The position numbers and the translations under genes are program-made. From Igneacidithiobacillus sp041146875 (GTDB lineage: Bacteria; Pseudomonadota; Gammaproteobacteria; Acidithiobacillales; Acidithiobacillaceae), in contig NZ_JBFRXP010000001.1 of assembly GCF_041146875.1 (NCBI RefSeq), positions 248,001 to 312,000 on the forward strand: a stretch of DNA of 64,000 bases, written 5' to 3'. Below the pieces are notes generated by a model. The model was not told where the DNA came from, ran no database searches, and was given only the letters and a program-made list of their open reading frames with translations. Below are positions 43,033 through 51,983 of the stretch, piece by piece; positions within the stretch are counted from its first letter, which is position 1; every line of letters begins with the position of its first letter.

Positions 43033-44073
43033 ATGATCAGCAAAAAGAAGCGCGTGATACTGGCGGTTTTGTTCCTGTTCGCGGTGGGAGCGATCGCGTA
43101 CTTTCTCCTTCATCACTCCCGGGGGCCTACCGATCAGCTTACGCTGTACGGTAACGTCGACATTCGTCAGGTGCAGGCAGCCTTCGATGCCAGTGGTCGC
43201 ATTCAACAGCTTTTGGTGCAAGAAGGGGATCGCGTCAAAAAAGGACAACTAATCGCAAAGCTCGACCCCACGCGCTTTCAGGATGCTGTGCATCGTGATA
43301 TGGCACTGGTGAGCGCGCAGAAACAGGTGCTAGCGAGGCTTCTGGCGGGATCCCGGCCGGAAGAGATTGCTGAAGCACGGGCCAAGGTAGCTGCGGCACA
43401 AGCGGCACTGCAAAACGCGCAACTGGTCTGGCAACGTCAACACACCCTGGCTGATGAACAATACGTCCCCAAACAGAGTGCCGACAATGCCGGCGCAGCG
43501 CTGAAATCGGCACAGGCCAACCTGGAACAAAGCAATCAAGCGCTCACTCTGGCCATCAAGGGGCCGCGGAAAGAAGATATTGCCCTAGCCCACGCGCAGT
43601 TGGCAGCAGATCAGGCCGCCCTGGCCCTAACGCAACGGCAATTACAAGACACCCAGCTCTATGCGCCAGCAGATGGCGTGATCCAGGACCGCATTCTCGA
43701 ACCAGGCGACATGGTTACACCCGGTGTCCCGGTGTTTTCCCTGGCCCTGGACAATCCGGTTTGGGTACGTGCGTACCTGCCCGAGAAGTCCTTGGGGCAG
43801 GTACGCCTGGGTATGAGCGCCAGCATTGTTAGTGATTCCTTTCCTGGCAAGAGTTTTTCGGGCTGGGTGGGTTTCCTCTCGCCAACCGCAGAATTCACGC
43901 CAAAAACGGTAGAAACCACCGATTTGCGTACAGAACTGGTCTATCGCGTGCGGATTTACGCCTGTAACCCGGCGCATCGCCTGCGTCTGGGTATGCCGGT
44001 CACGGTACACATTTCCCTGCACGATAACCAGCCGCAGAATCGCCCCCCGGACGCTTGCGGAGGCAGTCAGTGA
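43033..44073 (+). CDS. HlyD-family periplasmic adaptor (YbhG-like)
   Basis: Membrane fusion protein of an ABC efflux system, 346 aa. A single N-terminal membrane anchor (VILAVLFLFAVGAIAYFLL) is followed by a lipoyl half-motif (YGNVDIRQVQAAFDASGRIQQLLVQEGDRVKKGQLIAKLD), a long alpha-helical hairpin (residues 90-200) and the second lipoyl/beta-barrel part (ADGVIQDRILEPGDMVTPG). It links the inner-membrane pump to an outer-membrane channel. Its stop overlaps the start of the ATPase gene. Confidence 0.9.
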   Translation: MISKKKRVILAVLFLFAVGAIAYFLLHHSRGPTDQLTLYGNVDIRQVQAAFDASGRIQQLLVQEGDRVKKGQLIAKLDPTRFQDAVHRDMALVSAQKQVLARLLAGSRPEEIAEARAKVAAAQAALQNAQLVWQRQHTLADEQYVPKQSADNAGAALKSAQANLEQSNQALTLAIKGPRKEDIALAHAQLAADQAALALTQRQLQDTQLYAPADGVIQDRILEPGDMVTPGVPVFSLALDNPVWVRAYLPEKSLGQVRLGMSASIVSDSFPGKSFSGWVGFLSPTAEFTPKTVETTDLRTELVYRVRIYACNPAHRLRLGMPVTVHISLHDNQPQNRPPDACGGSQ

Positions 44074-45803
44074 CAGAAGCTCCCCTGCGCTTCATTGGAG
44101 TGCGCAAGACCTTCGCGCACGGCAAAGAGCGGGTAAGCGCCCTTGATAGCATCGACATCACTCTTGCTGCCGGGCAGGTGACCGGTCTCCTTGGCCCCGA
44201 CGGTGCCGGAAAGACCACCCTGCTCCGTCTGGCGGCAGCGTTGCTGCGCCCCGATACGGGGCAGGTGCAGGTGCTTGGGCAGGATATCAGCCAGGGCCTG
44301 GGCAATTTGCATACACAGGTGGGCTACATGCCGCAGCGTTTCGGTCTCTACGAGGACCTCAGCGTTCAGGAAAACCTTGATCTCTATGGCCGGTTACAGG
44401 AATTGGACGAAAAGAGCGCGCAAAAACGGCAACAGGAGCTCCTCAAACTCACCGCCCTGGGACCCTTTGGCCGGCGCCGTGCTGGCGCCCTTTCCGGAGG
44501 CATGAAACAAAAGCTCGGCCTCGCCTGCGCCCTCCTCCGCGCCCCACGCCTGCTCTTGCTCGACGAACCCACGGTGGGCGTCGATCCGATTGCCCGGCGC
44601 GAGCTCTGGAACATCATCCAGGGATTAAGGCAAGACGGTACTACCGTGTTGTTGAGCACCGCCTACTTCGACGAGGCCGAACGCTGCGACCAACTGCTGC
44701 TCCTGCATGCCGGTAAACTCTTGCAAAGCGGTAGTCCGGCAGAACTGACCACGCCCTTGCATGGCCGTTGCTTTCTGGTACAACATCCGCAACTGCGGCA
44801 GCGTCTGCTGCGGGAATCGCTACAATGCCGAGGCGGAGTGCTAGATGCACGCATCATTGCGGCCGGCGTGCGTGTGCTATTGGCCGAGCGCGCCAGCCCC
44901 CGCCAGCAGGAAGGAGAAAACTGGGAGCCGGTAGCAGCGAGCTTCGAGGACGCCTTCATCGAAATCTATGCCAAGCAGACGCGCAACTCGGAAACCGTTC
45001 AGATCGCGTCATCCCCCCTCGCAGATAGCGGCAACGAAGCAGAACCGGTAGTCGTCGTACAGGATCTGAGCAAACGCTTTGGCAATTTTACCGCCGTGCA
45101 GAACAGCAGCTTTACTGTGCGCAAGGGGGAAATCTTTGGCCTTCTGGGGGGCAACGGCGCTGGCAAGACCACCACATTTCGGATGCTCTGCGGACTGCTG
45201 TCGCCCTCAGGCGGCAGCCTGCAAGTGGCGGACGTGGATATGCGCCGTGCCAGCAGCCCGGCACGCGCGCGCATTGGCTACGTGGCGCAAAAATTCGCCC
45301 TCTATGGCAATCTGAGCGTCGACCAGAATCTCGCTTTTTTTGCCTCGGCCTATGGGCTGCGGGGAACGATACGATCCCAGAGACTCCTGCAGGCACGTGC
45401 CGACTTTCAGTTGGCAGATTATAGAACGAACAATGTCGATGACCTTCCCTTGGGAATCAAGCAACGCCTCGCCCTCGCTTGCGCTCTGCTCCATGACCCA
45501 GCCATTCTTTTTCTTGATGAACCGACTTCCGGCGTCGATCCCCTTACCCGCCGGGAATTTTGGCAGCGCATCAATACCCTAGCAGCGAGGGGCGTGACCG
45601 TACTAATCACCACGCACTTCATGGACGAGGCCGAGTATTGCGACCAGCTAGTACTCATGTCCCTGGGCGCCATTCTGGCCCAGGGCACCCCTCAGGAGTT
45701 GCGGCAGAAGGCAAGCAGTGCGGAACGTCCCGACCCAAGCATGGAGGAGGCCTTTATCCAGCTCATCAAGACCCACGAAAGCCACACGCGGAGGGCATCG
45801 TGA
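44070..45803 (+). CDS. ABC transporter ATPase with two fused nucleotide-binding domains (YbhF-like)
   Basis: 577 aa with two ATPase domains in tandem. NBD1: Walker A GPDGAGKTT near residue 48, signature LSGGMKQKLGLACALL, Walker B LLLLDEPTVGVD. NBD2: Walker A GGNGAGKTTTF near 360, a degenerate signature LPLGIKQRLALACALL, Walker B ILFLDEPTSGVD. The loss of SGG in the second signature is usual for the YbhF/RbbA type and suggests unequal ATP sites. The GTG at 44070 follows GGAGG and overlaps the stop of the adaptor gene. Confidence 0.9.
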   Translation: MTEAPLRFIGVRKTFAHGKERVSALDSIDITLAAGQVTGLLGPDGAGKTTLLRLAAALLRPDTGQVQVLGQDISQGLGNLHTQVGYMPQRFGLYEDLSVQENLDLYGRLQELDEKSAQKRQQELLKLTALGPFGRRRAGALSGGMKQKLGLACALLRAPRLLLLDEPTVGVDPIARRELWNIIQGLRQDGTTVLLSTAYFDEAERCDQLLLLHAGKLLQSGSPAELTTPLHGRCFLVQHPQLRQRLLRESLQCRGGVLDARIIAAGVRVLLAERASPRQQEGENWEPVAASFEDAFIEIYAKQTRNSETVQIASSPLADSGNEAEPVVVVQDLSKRFGNFTAVQNSSFTVRKGEIFGLLGGNGAGKTTTFRMLCGLLSPSGGSLQVADVDMRRASSPARARIGYVAQKFALYGNLSVDQNLAFFASAYGLRGTIRSQRLLQARADFQLADYRTNNVDDLPLGIKQRLALACALLHDPAILFLDEPTSGVDPLTRREFWQRINTLAARGVTVLITTHFMDEAEYCDQLVLMSLGAILAQGTPQELRQKASSAERPDPSMEEAFIQLIKTHESHTRRAS

Positions 45804-46915
45804 ATCGCCGGCGCCTGGCGGGGCTGATTCGTAAGGAATTCATCCAAATCCTGCGCGACCCATCCGCCATTGCCATCGCCTTTGTACTGCCCGTTGTTCT
45901 CCTCTTCCTCTTTGGCTATGGGGTTTCTCTCGATGCCCGCCACCTCCCCCTAGCGGTAGTCGTGGACCAGCCGACTGCGCAAACGAGCGCCTTTGTGGCT
46001 GGACTGGAACAATCATCCTATTTTCAGCCAAAACTCTTTCACAACATTCAGGAGGCCGAACACGCGGTAATGGCTCGCCAGGCGGATGCCATCGTCTGGC
46101 TGCGCGCCGATTTCAGCCGCCAGACCCTACGTGGCAATACCGCCAGCATTGGGGTATTGGTCAATGGCGTGGATGCCAACAACGCCCGTATTGTCGAAGG
46201 CTATCTGCAAGGCATCTGGCAAAACTGGTTGCTCCAGCGCGCCCGCAGCGCCGCCCAACCGCTGATCATCCCGGTGGATGCCAAAACGCGGATCTGGTTC
46301 AACCCCGCCCTGCGCAGCCGTTATTACCTGGTACCCGGATTGATTGCGGTAATCATGACTCTCATAGGCGCGCTGCTTACTGCGCTCGTGATGGCGCGGG
46401 AGTGGGAACGCGGCACCATGGAGGCGTTGATGGCCTCGCCGGTGAGCATGGCAGAAATCCTTTTGGGCAAGCTCATCCCCTACTTCGTCATGGGCATGGG
46501 TGGGTTGCTGCTTTCCGTGGCCCTTGCGGTGTGGCTGTTTGGCGTGCCACTGCAAGGGAGCTTTTGGCTTCTGTTGCTGAGTTCCAGCTTGTTTCTTCTC
46601 GTCGCCCTGGGAATGGGACTACTCATCTCCAGTGCAGCACGCAATCAATTCGTGGCCGGGCAAATTGCTATCATCGTCACCTTTTTACCTGCCTTTATTC
46701 TGTCGGGATTCATTTTTGACATCCAGTCCATGCCCACCTTTATTCGTTTCATTACTCACATCGTCGCTGCACGCTATTATGTCAAGATCCTGCAAACCCT
46801 GTTTCTGGTGGGAGACGTCTGGCCCATTATCCTCTGGAACAGCCTCGCACTCCTGCTCATGGCCATATTCTTTCTGGGCATCACCTTGCGCCGCTCGCAC
46901 AAAAGGCTGGACTGA
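45800..46915 (+). CDS. ABC-2 type permease subunit (YbhS-like)
   Basis: 371-aa ABC-2 membrane subunit: one N-terminal helix (IAIAFVLPVVLLFLFGYGVSL), an extracytoplasmic domain of about 140 residues, then five C-terminal helices with MAREWERGTMEALMASPVSMAEILLGKLIPYF, the coupling region. The GTG start (45800) overlaps the stop of the ATPase gene (GTGA) and follows GGAGGG; the longer frame from 45560 is a shadow of the ATPase. It pairs with the next gene to make the pump channel. Confidence 0.9.
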   Translation: MNRRRLAGLIRKEFIQILRDPSAIAIAFVLPVVLLFLFGYGVSLDARHLPLAVVVDQPTAQTSAFVAGLEQSSYFQPKLFHNIQEAEHAVMARQADAIVWLRADFSRQTLRGNTASIGVLVNGVDANNARIVEGYLQGIWQNWLLQRARSAAQPLIIPVDAKTRIWFNPALRSRYYLVPGLIAVIMTLIGALLTALVMAREWERGTMEALMASPVSMAEILLGKLIPYFVMGMGGLLLSVALAVWLFGVPLQGSFWLLLLSSSLFLLVALGMGLLISSAARNQFVAGQIAIIVTFLPAFILSGFIFDIQSMPTFIRFITHIVAARYYVKILQTLFLVGDVWPIILWNSLALLLMAIFFLGITLRRSHKRLD

Positions 46916-48024
46916 TGTCAAGCCGGATATGGGCCCTCGTCATCAAGGAATTTCTCGCCATTCTGCGCGACAAGAAGAGCCGCCTCATTCTCATTGGCCC
47001 GCCCCTCATTCAATTGCTCGTTTTTGGTTATGCGGCCACTTTTGACCTCAGTCATATCCCCTACGCGGTCTACAACCAGGATGCAGGCTTTGCGTCGCGG
47101 GAATTGCTCGGTGATTTTCAGGGCTCGCGCGCCTTTCGCCAGGTAGCAATCATCCAGCGAGAAGGGCAGATCGCGCCCCTGATCGATCAGGGCAAAGCCC
47201 TTCTAGTACTGCAAATTGGGCCCAATTTTACCGAGGACTTGCTGCGCCATCAGCCAGCACCACTGCAAATTCTCATTGATGGGCGCAATTCCAATACCGC
47301 CACCCTGGCGATGAACTACGCCAATTCCGTCGTCTTTGCTTTCGATCAGCGCTGGGCTAGAGAGCATCACTGGGGCCATCCCCCTGCGCAACTGCTATCC
47401 CGCTCCTGGTTCAATCCCAACTTACTCTCTCGCTGGTTCATTGTCCCAGGGATCGTCGCGCTCCTGACCCTGGTGGTAACGCTCCTGGTAACCGGGCTTT
47501 CCGTCGCCCGCGAACGGGAACAGGGCACCTTCGACCAACTCCTGGTTACCCCCCTGACTCCAGGAGAAATTCTTCTCGGCAAGGCTCTGCCCGGCATCGT
47601 CGTTGGCGCACTGGAAGGGGCTTTTATTACGTTGGTGGCGGTGTTCTGGTTCCAGGTTCCGTTTATCGGCAGCATTCCCGCCCTGGCCCTGGGGCTTCTA
47701 TTATTTCTGCTGGCGGCCGTGGGTATCGGCCTGATGATTTCCTCGTTGTCGCTAACACAGCAACAGGGATTGCTGGGAGTATTCCTGTTTTTGGTGCCCG
47801 CTATCATTCTCTCTGGCTTTGCGACTCCCATCGCCAACATGCCATCACTCGTGCAGGATCTGACTTACATCAATCCCATGCGCTATTTTCTAGTGATTGT
47901 GCGCGGCGTGTTTCTCGAGGGCGACGGCATCTCCATGCTTTGGGATCAATATTGGCCCTTGGCACTGATCGCGCTCGCATCCATGGCGGCTGCCAGTTGG
48001 CTGTTCCGGCACCGCATGCAATAA
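46915..48024 (+). CDS. ABC-2 type permease subunit (YbhR-like)
   Basis: Second membrane subunit, 369 aa, homologous in layout to the preceding one: N-terminal helix, soluble loop, and REREQGTFDQLLVTPLTPGEILLGKALPG before the C-terminal helices. Its ATG shares one base with the previous stop (TGATG). The four genes form a YbhGFSR-type efflux system, known in E. coli for export of lipophilic drugs and cations; substrate here is open. Confidence 0.9.
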   Translation: MSSRIWALVIKEFLAILRDKKSRLILIGPPLIQLLVFGYAATFDLSHIPYAVYNQDAGFASRELLGDFQGSRAFRQVAIIQREGQIAPLIDQGKALLVLQIGPNFTEDLLRHQPAPLQILIDGRNSNTATLAMNYANSVVFAFDQRWAREHHWGHPPAQLLSRSWFNPNLLSRWFIVPGIVALLTLVVTLLVTGLSVAREREQGTFDQLLVTPLTPGEILLGKALPGIVVGALEGAFITLVAVFWFQVPFIGSIPALALGLLLFLLAAVGIGLMISSLSLTQQQGLLGVFLFLVPAIILSGFATPIANMPSLVQDLTYINPMRYFLVIVRGVFLEGDGISMLWDQYWPLALIALASMAAASWLFRHRMQ

Positions 48025-48129
48025 CGATCAATCAACGCTCCGCCTAGCCGGGTGGGGGGTGGGCAGGCATATTGAACATTTCTAACCGTAGATAGTCCCA
48101 ATGAGTAGAAACACTTAGGGGAGCGCGAT

Positions 48130-48411
48130 ATGCGAGTACGGATCGTCGGCACGAAAAATCTGACTTGGTGGCAAAAGCTGGGTATCTTCGCAGGCTTCAT
48201 CGTGCTGCTTGTGGTTGCCCTCTTCTTTTTTGCAGTCTTTGCGGCATTCTTCGTCGTTAGCTTTGTGGTTGGCAGCGTTTGGCTTGCTTGGCGACGCTGG
48301 CGTTTACGACGCATGAGAAACACCTACGACGACGGGACGATCCGTGCCGAATACCGCGAGATTCGTCAGCGCCCCGAACGATTACCAAAACAGCGCGACG
48401 CAGACGAATAG
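48130..48411 (+). CDS. Small membrane protein of unknown function
   Basis: 93 aa. One long hydrophobic stretch (about residues 17-53) could form one or two membrane helices, then a basic segment (AWRRWRLRRMRNTY) and a hydrophilic, charged tail rich in Arg/Glu. I do not recognise a family. A GGGGAG ribosome site precedes the ATG. It lies between the ABC operon and the control region of the prkA operon. Confidence 0.6.
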   Translation: MRVRIVGTKNLTWWQKLGIFAGFIVLLVVALFFFAVFAAFFVVSFVVGSVWLAWRRWRLRRMRNTYDDGTIRAEYREIRQRPERLPKQRDADE

Positions 48412-48446
48412 CATTCGCCTGCATTCCAAGTCCCGCGAGCATCTGA

Positions 48447-48463
48447 TGCACTAATATGGTGCG
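48447..48463. promoter_or_regulatory. NtrC-type enhancer site 1
   Basis: TGCACTAATATGGTGCG keeps 16 of 17 half-site and spacer positions expected for NtrC-binding dyads (TGCAC-N6-GGTGC). Its centre lies about 171 bp upstream of the predicted sigma-54 start site of prkA. Confidence 0.65.
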
Positions 48464-48479
48464 TAAATGTTACGAGTCT

Positions 48480-48496
48480 TGCACACCTTTGGCGCA
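48480..48496. promoter_or_regulatory. NtrC-type enhancer site 2
   Basis: TGCACACCTTTGGCGCA matches the TGCAC and TGG-GCA half-sites with one mismatch. Its centre is 33 bp (three helical turns) from site 1, the layout of tandem NtrC sites at glnA. Confidence 0.6.
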
Positions 48497-48599
48497 GACC
48501 GATGTGGTAACTGTCCATAAAAGCACAGATCGCGCTTTTGCCGCTAATGACGGGCTCCATATTGCTCAGCAATGGGGCCCGTCTACGGTGCAACGAAGC

Positions 48600-48615
48600 T
48601 GGCACAGGATATGCT
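48600..48615 (+). promoter_or_regulatory. Sigma-54 promoter of the prkA operon
   Basis: TGGCACAGGATATGCT has a perfect -24 element and an ATGC at -12 with the correct GG-to-GC distance. Transcription would begin near 48626 and give a leader of about 90 nt. The whole 305-bp stretch 48412-48716 contains no convincing gene; it holds the two enhancer sites, this promoter and a leader hairpin. Confidence 0.72.
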
Positions 48616-48645
48616 GTATTCCCAACGAAGCGAATGGACAAGGAA

Positions 48646-48666
48646 ACGTTGAGCCGATCTCAACGT
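48646..48666 (+). other. Hairpin in the prkA mRNA leader
   Basis: ACGTTGAG and CTCAACGT form a perfect 8-bp stem with a 5-nt loop (CCGAT), about 20 nt after the predicted transcription start and 50 nt before the ATG. It has no T-tract, so it is more likely to protect the mRNA 5' end or bind a factor than to terminate. Confidence 0.5.
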
Positions 48667-48716
48667 CTAAAGATGTGACACTGTCGGCATCAGCCCTAGG
48701 GCAAGGAGAGTGGTAA

Positions 48717-50651
48717 ATGAGCCTGTTCGACAATTATCAAGAGCGTTTCTTGCAACAGCAAGAAAGTATCCTCTCCCTGGATGAGTACCTAGAGCTGTGC
48801 GCGAAAGAGCCATTGACCTATGCCAGCGCGGCCAAACGGATGTTGGCTGCGATTGGCGAGCCCAAGGTACTTGATACGCAGGCAGACCCTCGTTTGGCGC
48901 GGATCTTCATGAACCGCAAGTTACTCACCTATCCTGCTTTTGAGGATTTTTATGGGATTGAGGACGCCATCGAGAACCTTGTGGCATATTTCCGTCACGC
49001 CGCCCAGGGCCTGGAAGAACGCAAACAGATCCTGTACCTGCTGGGACCAGTCGGTGCCGCCAAGTCGTCCTTAGCGGAACGCTTAAAGAGCCTGATGGAA
49101 AAACATCCCATATATTGCCTTGCCGCTAACGGCAAAGTTTCGCCACTTTTCGAGTCACCTCTCGGTCTCTTTGATCCGCAGGAAGATGGGGCAATTTTAG
49201 AAGAGCGCTTCGGTATTCCTCGTCGCTCTCTCCTTGGTGTGATGTCTCCTTGGGCGGCAAAGCGTCTACGTGAATTTAGTGGCGATATTCGCAAATTTAC
49301 TGTGCATCGTCTGCTACCCTCGCAATTACATCAGATCGGGATTACCAAGGTTGAACCTGGTGACGAGAATAATCAGGACATTGCCAGCCTGGTCGGCAAG
49401 GTAGATATTCGTAAACTGGAAGACTTCTCCCAGGATGATCCAGACGCCTACGCGTACTCCGGTGGGCTGAATGTTGCCAATCAGGGCGTTCTCGAATTTG
49501 TCGAGATGTTCAAGGCACCCATCAAGATGCTGCACCCCTTGCTGACTGCAACCCAGGAAGGTACCTACAATGGCACTGAGGGATTTGGTGCCATGCCCTT
49601 CCAAGGCATCGTACTTGCCCACAGCAATGAGTCTGAGTGGTCGGCTTTTCGCAACAACCGCCGCAACGAGGCCTTTCTCGACCGCGTTTACATCGTCAAG
49701 GTACCGTACTGCCTGCGCGTTGCAGAAGAAACGCGGATCTATCACAAGCTTTTGGAAAATAGCGCTCTGGGCAGCGCGCCCTGCGCCCCGGATACCCTCG
49801 ACATGCTCGCGCGCTTTTCGGTACTGAGTCGCCTAAAAGAACCAGGCAATAGTAGCCTGTGGTCAAAAATGGAAATCTATGATGGCAAGACGCTAAAAGA
49901 CAAAGATCCCAAAGCCAAAAGTCTGCAGGAGTATCGAGATGCCGCGGGAGTAGATGAGGGGATGGAAGGTATTTCCACGCGCTTTGCCTACAAGATTCTC
50001 TCCCGCACCTTTAATTATGATGCCGATGAAGTTGCGGCAAATCCTGTGCATTTATTACACATACTCGAAACCCAGATTCGCTCAGAGCAGTTTTCCGAGG
50101 ATCTCGAAAGCCGGTACATTGGTTTCCTGAAGACCGAACTGGCGCCCCGCTATGCCGAATTTCTCGGCCTGGAAATCCAAAAGGCCTATCTCGAAAGCTA
50201 TGGAGAGTATGGGCAGAATCTTTTTGACCGATATATCCAGTATGCCGATTTCTGGCTCCAGGACACAGAGTATCGTGACCCGGATACGGGACAACTCATG
50301 GACCGCTCCCTGCTCAATGAAGAGCTAGAGAAAATCGAAAAGCCGGCAGGTATCGTCAACCCTAAAGATTTCCGCAACGAGGTGGTAAATTTTGTACTGC
50401 GTGCCAAGGCGGCAAATGACGGGATCGGACCAGCTTGGACCAGTTATGAAAAATTGCGCTCCGTGATCGAGAAAAAGATGTTTGCCAATACCGAAGACCT
50501 TCTGCCAGTGATTTCCTTTGGCAAGAAAAGCTCTTCCGAAGATGAGCGCAAGCATCAGGATTTCGTCAGCCGGATGACCACCAAAGGGTATACCGAAAAA
50601 CAGGTGCGCCTCTTGGTCGATTGGTATATGCGCTACCGTAAACATCACTGA
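48717..50651 (+). CDS. prkA: PrkA-family serine protein kinase (YeaG-like)
   Basis: 644-aa AAA ATPase/kinase linked to stress and stationary-phase adaptation (E. coli YeaG, Bacillus PrkA). The N-terminal domain has Walker A LLGPVGAAKSSLAERL near residue 107; the C-terminal half holds the kinase-like region. First gene of the operon prkA-yeaH-spoVR, an arrangement conserved across proteobacteria. It follows a sigma-54 promoter and begins with an ATG after GGAGAG. Confidence 0.93.
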   Translation: MSLFDNYQERFLQQQESILSLDEYLELCAKEPLTYASAAKRMLAAIGEPKVLDTQADPRLARIFMNRKLLTYPAFEDFYGIEDAIENLVAYFRHAAQGLEERKQILYLLGPVGAAKSSLAERLKSLMEKHPIYCLAANGKVSPLFESPLGLFDPQEDGAILEERFGIPRRSLLGVMSPWAAKRLREFSGDIRKFTVHRLLPSQLHQIGITKVEPGDENNQDIASLVGKVDIRKLEDFSQDDPDAYAYSGGLNVANQGVLEFVEMFKAPIKMLHPLLTATQEGTYNGTEGFGAMPFQGIVLAHSNESEWSAFRNNRRNEAFLDRVYIVKVPYCLRVAEETRIYHKLLENSALGSAPCAPDTLDMLARFSVLSRLKEPGNSSLWSKMEIYDGKTLKDKDPKAKSLQEYRDAAGVDEGMEGISTRFAYKILSRTFNYDADEVAANPVHLLHILETQIRSEQFSEDLESRYIGFLKTELAPRYAEFLGLEIQKAYLESYGEYGQNLFDRYIQYADFWLQDTEYRDPDTGQLMDRSLLNEELEKIEKPAGIVNPKDFRNEVVNFVLRAKAANDGIGPAWTSYEKLRSVIEKKMFANTEDLLPVISFGKKSSSEDERKHQDFVSRMTTKGYTEKQVRLLVDWYMRYRKHH

Positions 50652-50681
50652 GCCTATTGCTAGGCTCGTGGAGGATTCTGC

Positions 50682-51983
50682 ATGAGCAGTATCATCGATC
50701 GTCGCCTCTCTGGATCGCGCTCCAACGCTAATCGGGAACGGCTACAACGGCGTGTGCGCGGGCGTCTGAAAGAGGCGGTGGAAAAAATGGGACGCGCCGG
50801 TGCCATCGAATCTCTCAGCAAGGGTGACAAGGCCGTCGTCATTCCGGCCAACGATCTGCACGAACCTAGTTTTCGTCGCGATCCCTCGCAAGGCGCTTGG
50901 GATCGGGTGCTTCCCGGCAACAAAAGTTTTCATCGTGGTGATGAGATCCCCAAGGGCGGTGGTGGTGGGCAATCTGGACGCGAGGGAGCACCAGACGGTG
51001 AAGGAGACGACGCTCTTGGTGTCCTGCTTTCGCCAGACGAATTTCTCGACTTGCTTTTTGATGGTCTCTCTCTACCCAACCTTCGTCAGGGAACAGGGGG
51101 TGAAATCGAGGCAGAGCAATGGCGACGCAGCGGCTTTGTGCGCGATGGCAGCCCCTCGCGCATGCATGTTGCCCGCACCATGCGTGCAGCCCGAGCACGG
51201 CGCTTGGCCTTGCGCGCCGGCAAACGACGCGCGTTGGAGGCGTTGCAAGACGAACGCGGGCTTTTGCTTGGAGAGATTGCGGCGCGCAAAAAACAAAAAT
51301 GTGACGTCAGTATTGAAGAAGAACGGCTGCGGGACATTGACGAGCAAATTGCGGCATTACAGCGCAAAATGCGCGCCGTGCCCTTCATTGACGATTCTGA
51401 TCTGCGCTTTGCGCACATCGACAGACACATGCAAGCACGCAGTCAGGCTGTCATGATCTGTGTGATGGATGTATCGGGCAGCATGGGCGAAACAGAAAAA
51501 GATTTGTCCAAACGTTTTTTTCTACTACTTTACCTATTTTTGCAACGGCAGTATCAAAATGTGCAGATTATCTTTATCAAGCACCATAGTGTCGCCCTGG
51601 AGTGTACGGAAAAAGAGTTTTTTGCCGCGCGCGAGGGTGGTGGTACGTTGGTGTCCCCTGCTCTAGCCCTTGCTGAAGAGGTGATGGCGACGCGTTATCC
51701 AGCGACTGACTGGAATGTGTACTTGGCGCAAGCCTCGGATGGCGACAACTATTTCGCAGACAACGCGGTAGTGGAAGAAACCGCAAGCCGGTTATTGCAG
51801 CAGCTTCGCGCCTTTTACTATCTCGAAGTCAATCGCGATGACGAAAGTCATTTGCTGCAGGTATATCAAGAGTTGGCTGAAATTTTTCCACAGATGGTCT
51901 GTACTCGCGCGCAACAGCGAGAAGACGTCTATCCCTTGTTCCGCGAACTATTCTCCAAACCACAGGTGAGCGAGCATGTCTAA
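50682..51983 (+). CDS. yeaH: YeaH/YhbH family protein (UPF0229)
   Basis: 433 aa. The N-terminal half is highly basic and disordered (IDRRLSGSRSNANRERLQRRVRG, with a Gly-rich KGGGGGQSGREG stretch). The C-terminal half is a von Willebrand A-like domain: ICVMDVSGSMGETEKDLSKRFF is the MIDAS metal motif. Members work with PrkA in a stress pathway, and the exact role is not known. Spacing to prkA is 30 bp with GGAGGATTCTGC before the ATG; the 3' end overlaps spoVR by 8 bp. Confidence 0.92.
   Translation: MSSIIDRRLSGSRSNANRERLQRRVRGRLKEAVEKMGRAGAIESLSKGDKAVVIPANDLHEPSFRRDPSQGAWDRVLPGNKSFHRGDEIPKGGGGGQSGREGAPDGEGDDALGVLLSPDEFLDLLFDGLSLPNLRQGTGGEIEAEQWRRSGFVRDGSPSRMHVARTMRAARARRLALRAGKRRALEALQDERGLLLGEIAARKKQKCDVSIEEERLRDIDEQIAALQRKMRAVPFIDDSDLRFAHIDRHMQARSQAVMICVMDVSGSMGETEKDLSKRFFLLLYLFLQRQYQNVQIIFIKHHSVALECTEKEFFAAREGGGTLVSPALALAEEVMATRYPATDWNVYLAQASDGDNYFADNAVVEETASRLLQQLRAFYYLEVNRDDESHLLQVYQELAEIFPQMVCTRAQQREDVYPLFRELFSKPQVSEHV

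Noticed and set aside
48456..48716. Open frame of 86 codons in the prkA leader
   Set aside because: It runs through the enhancer sites, sigma-54 promoter and hairpin, and has no recognisable protein sequence or ribosome site.
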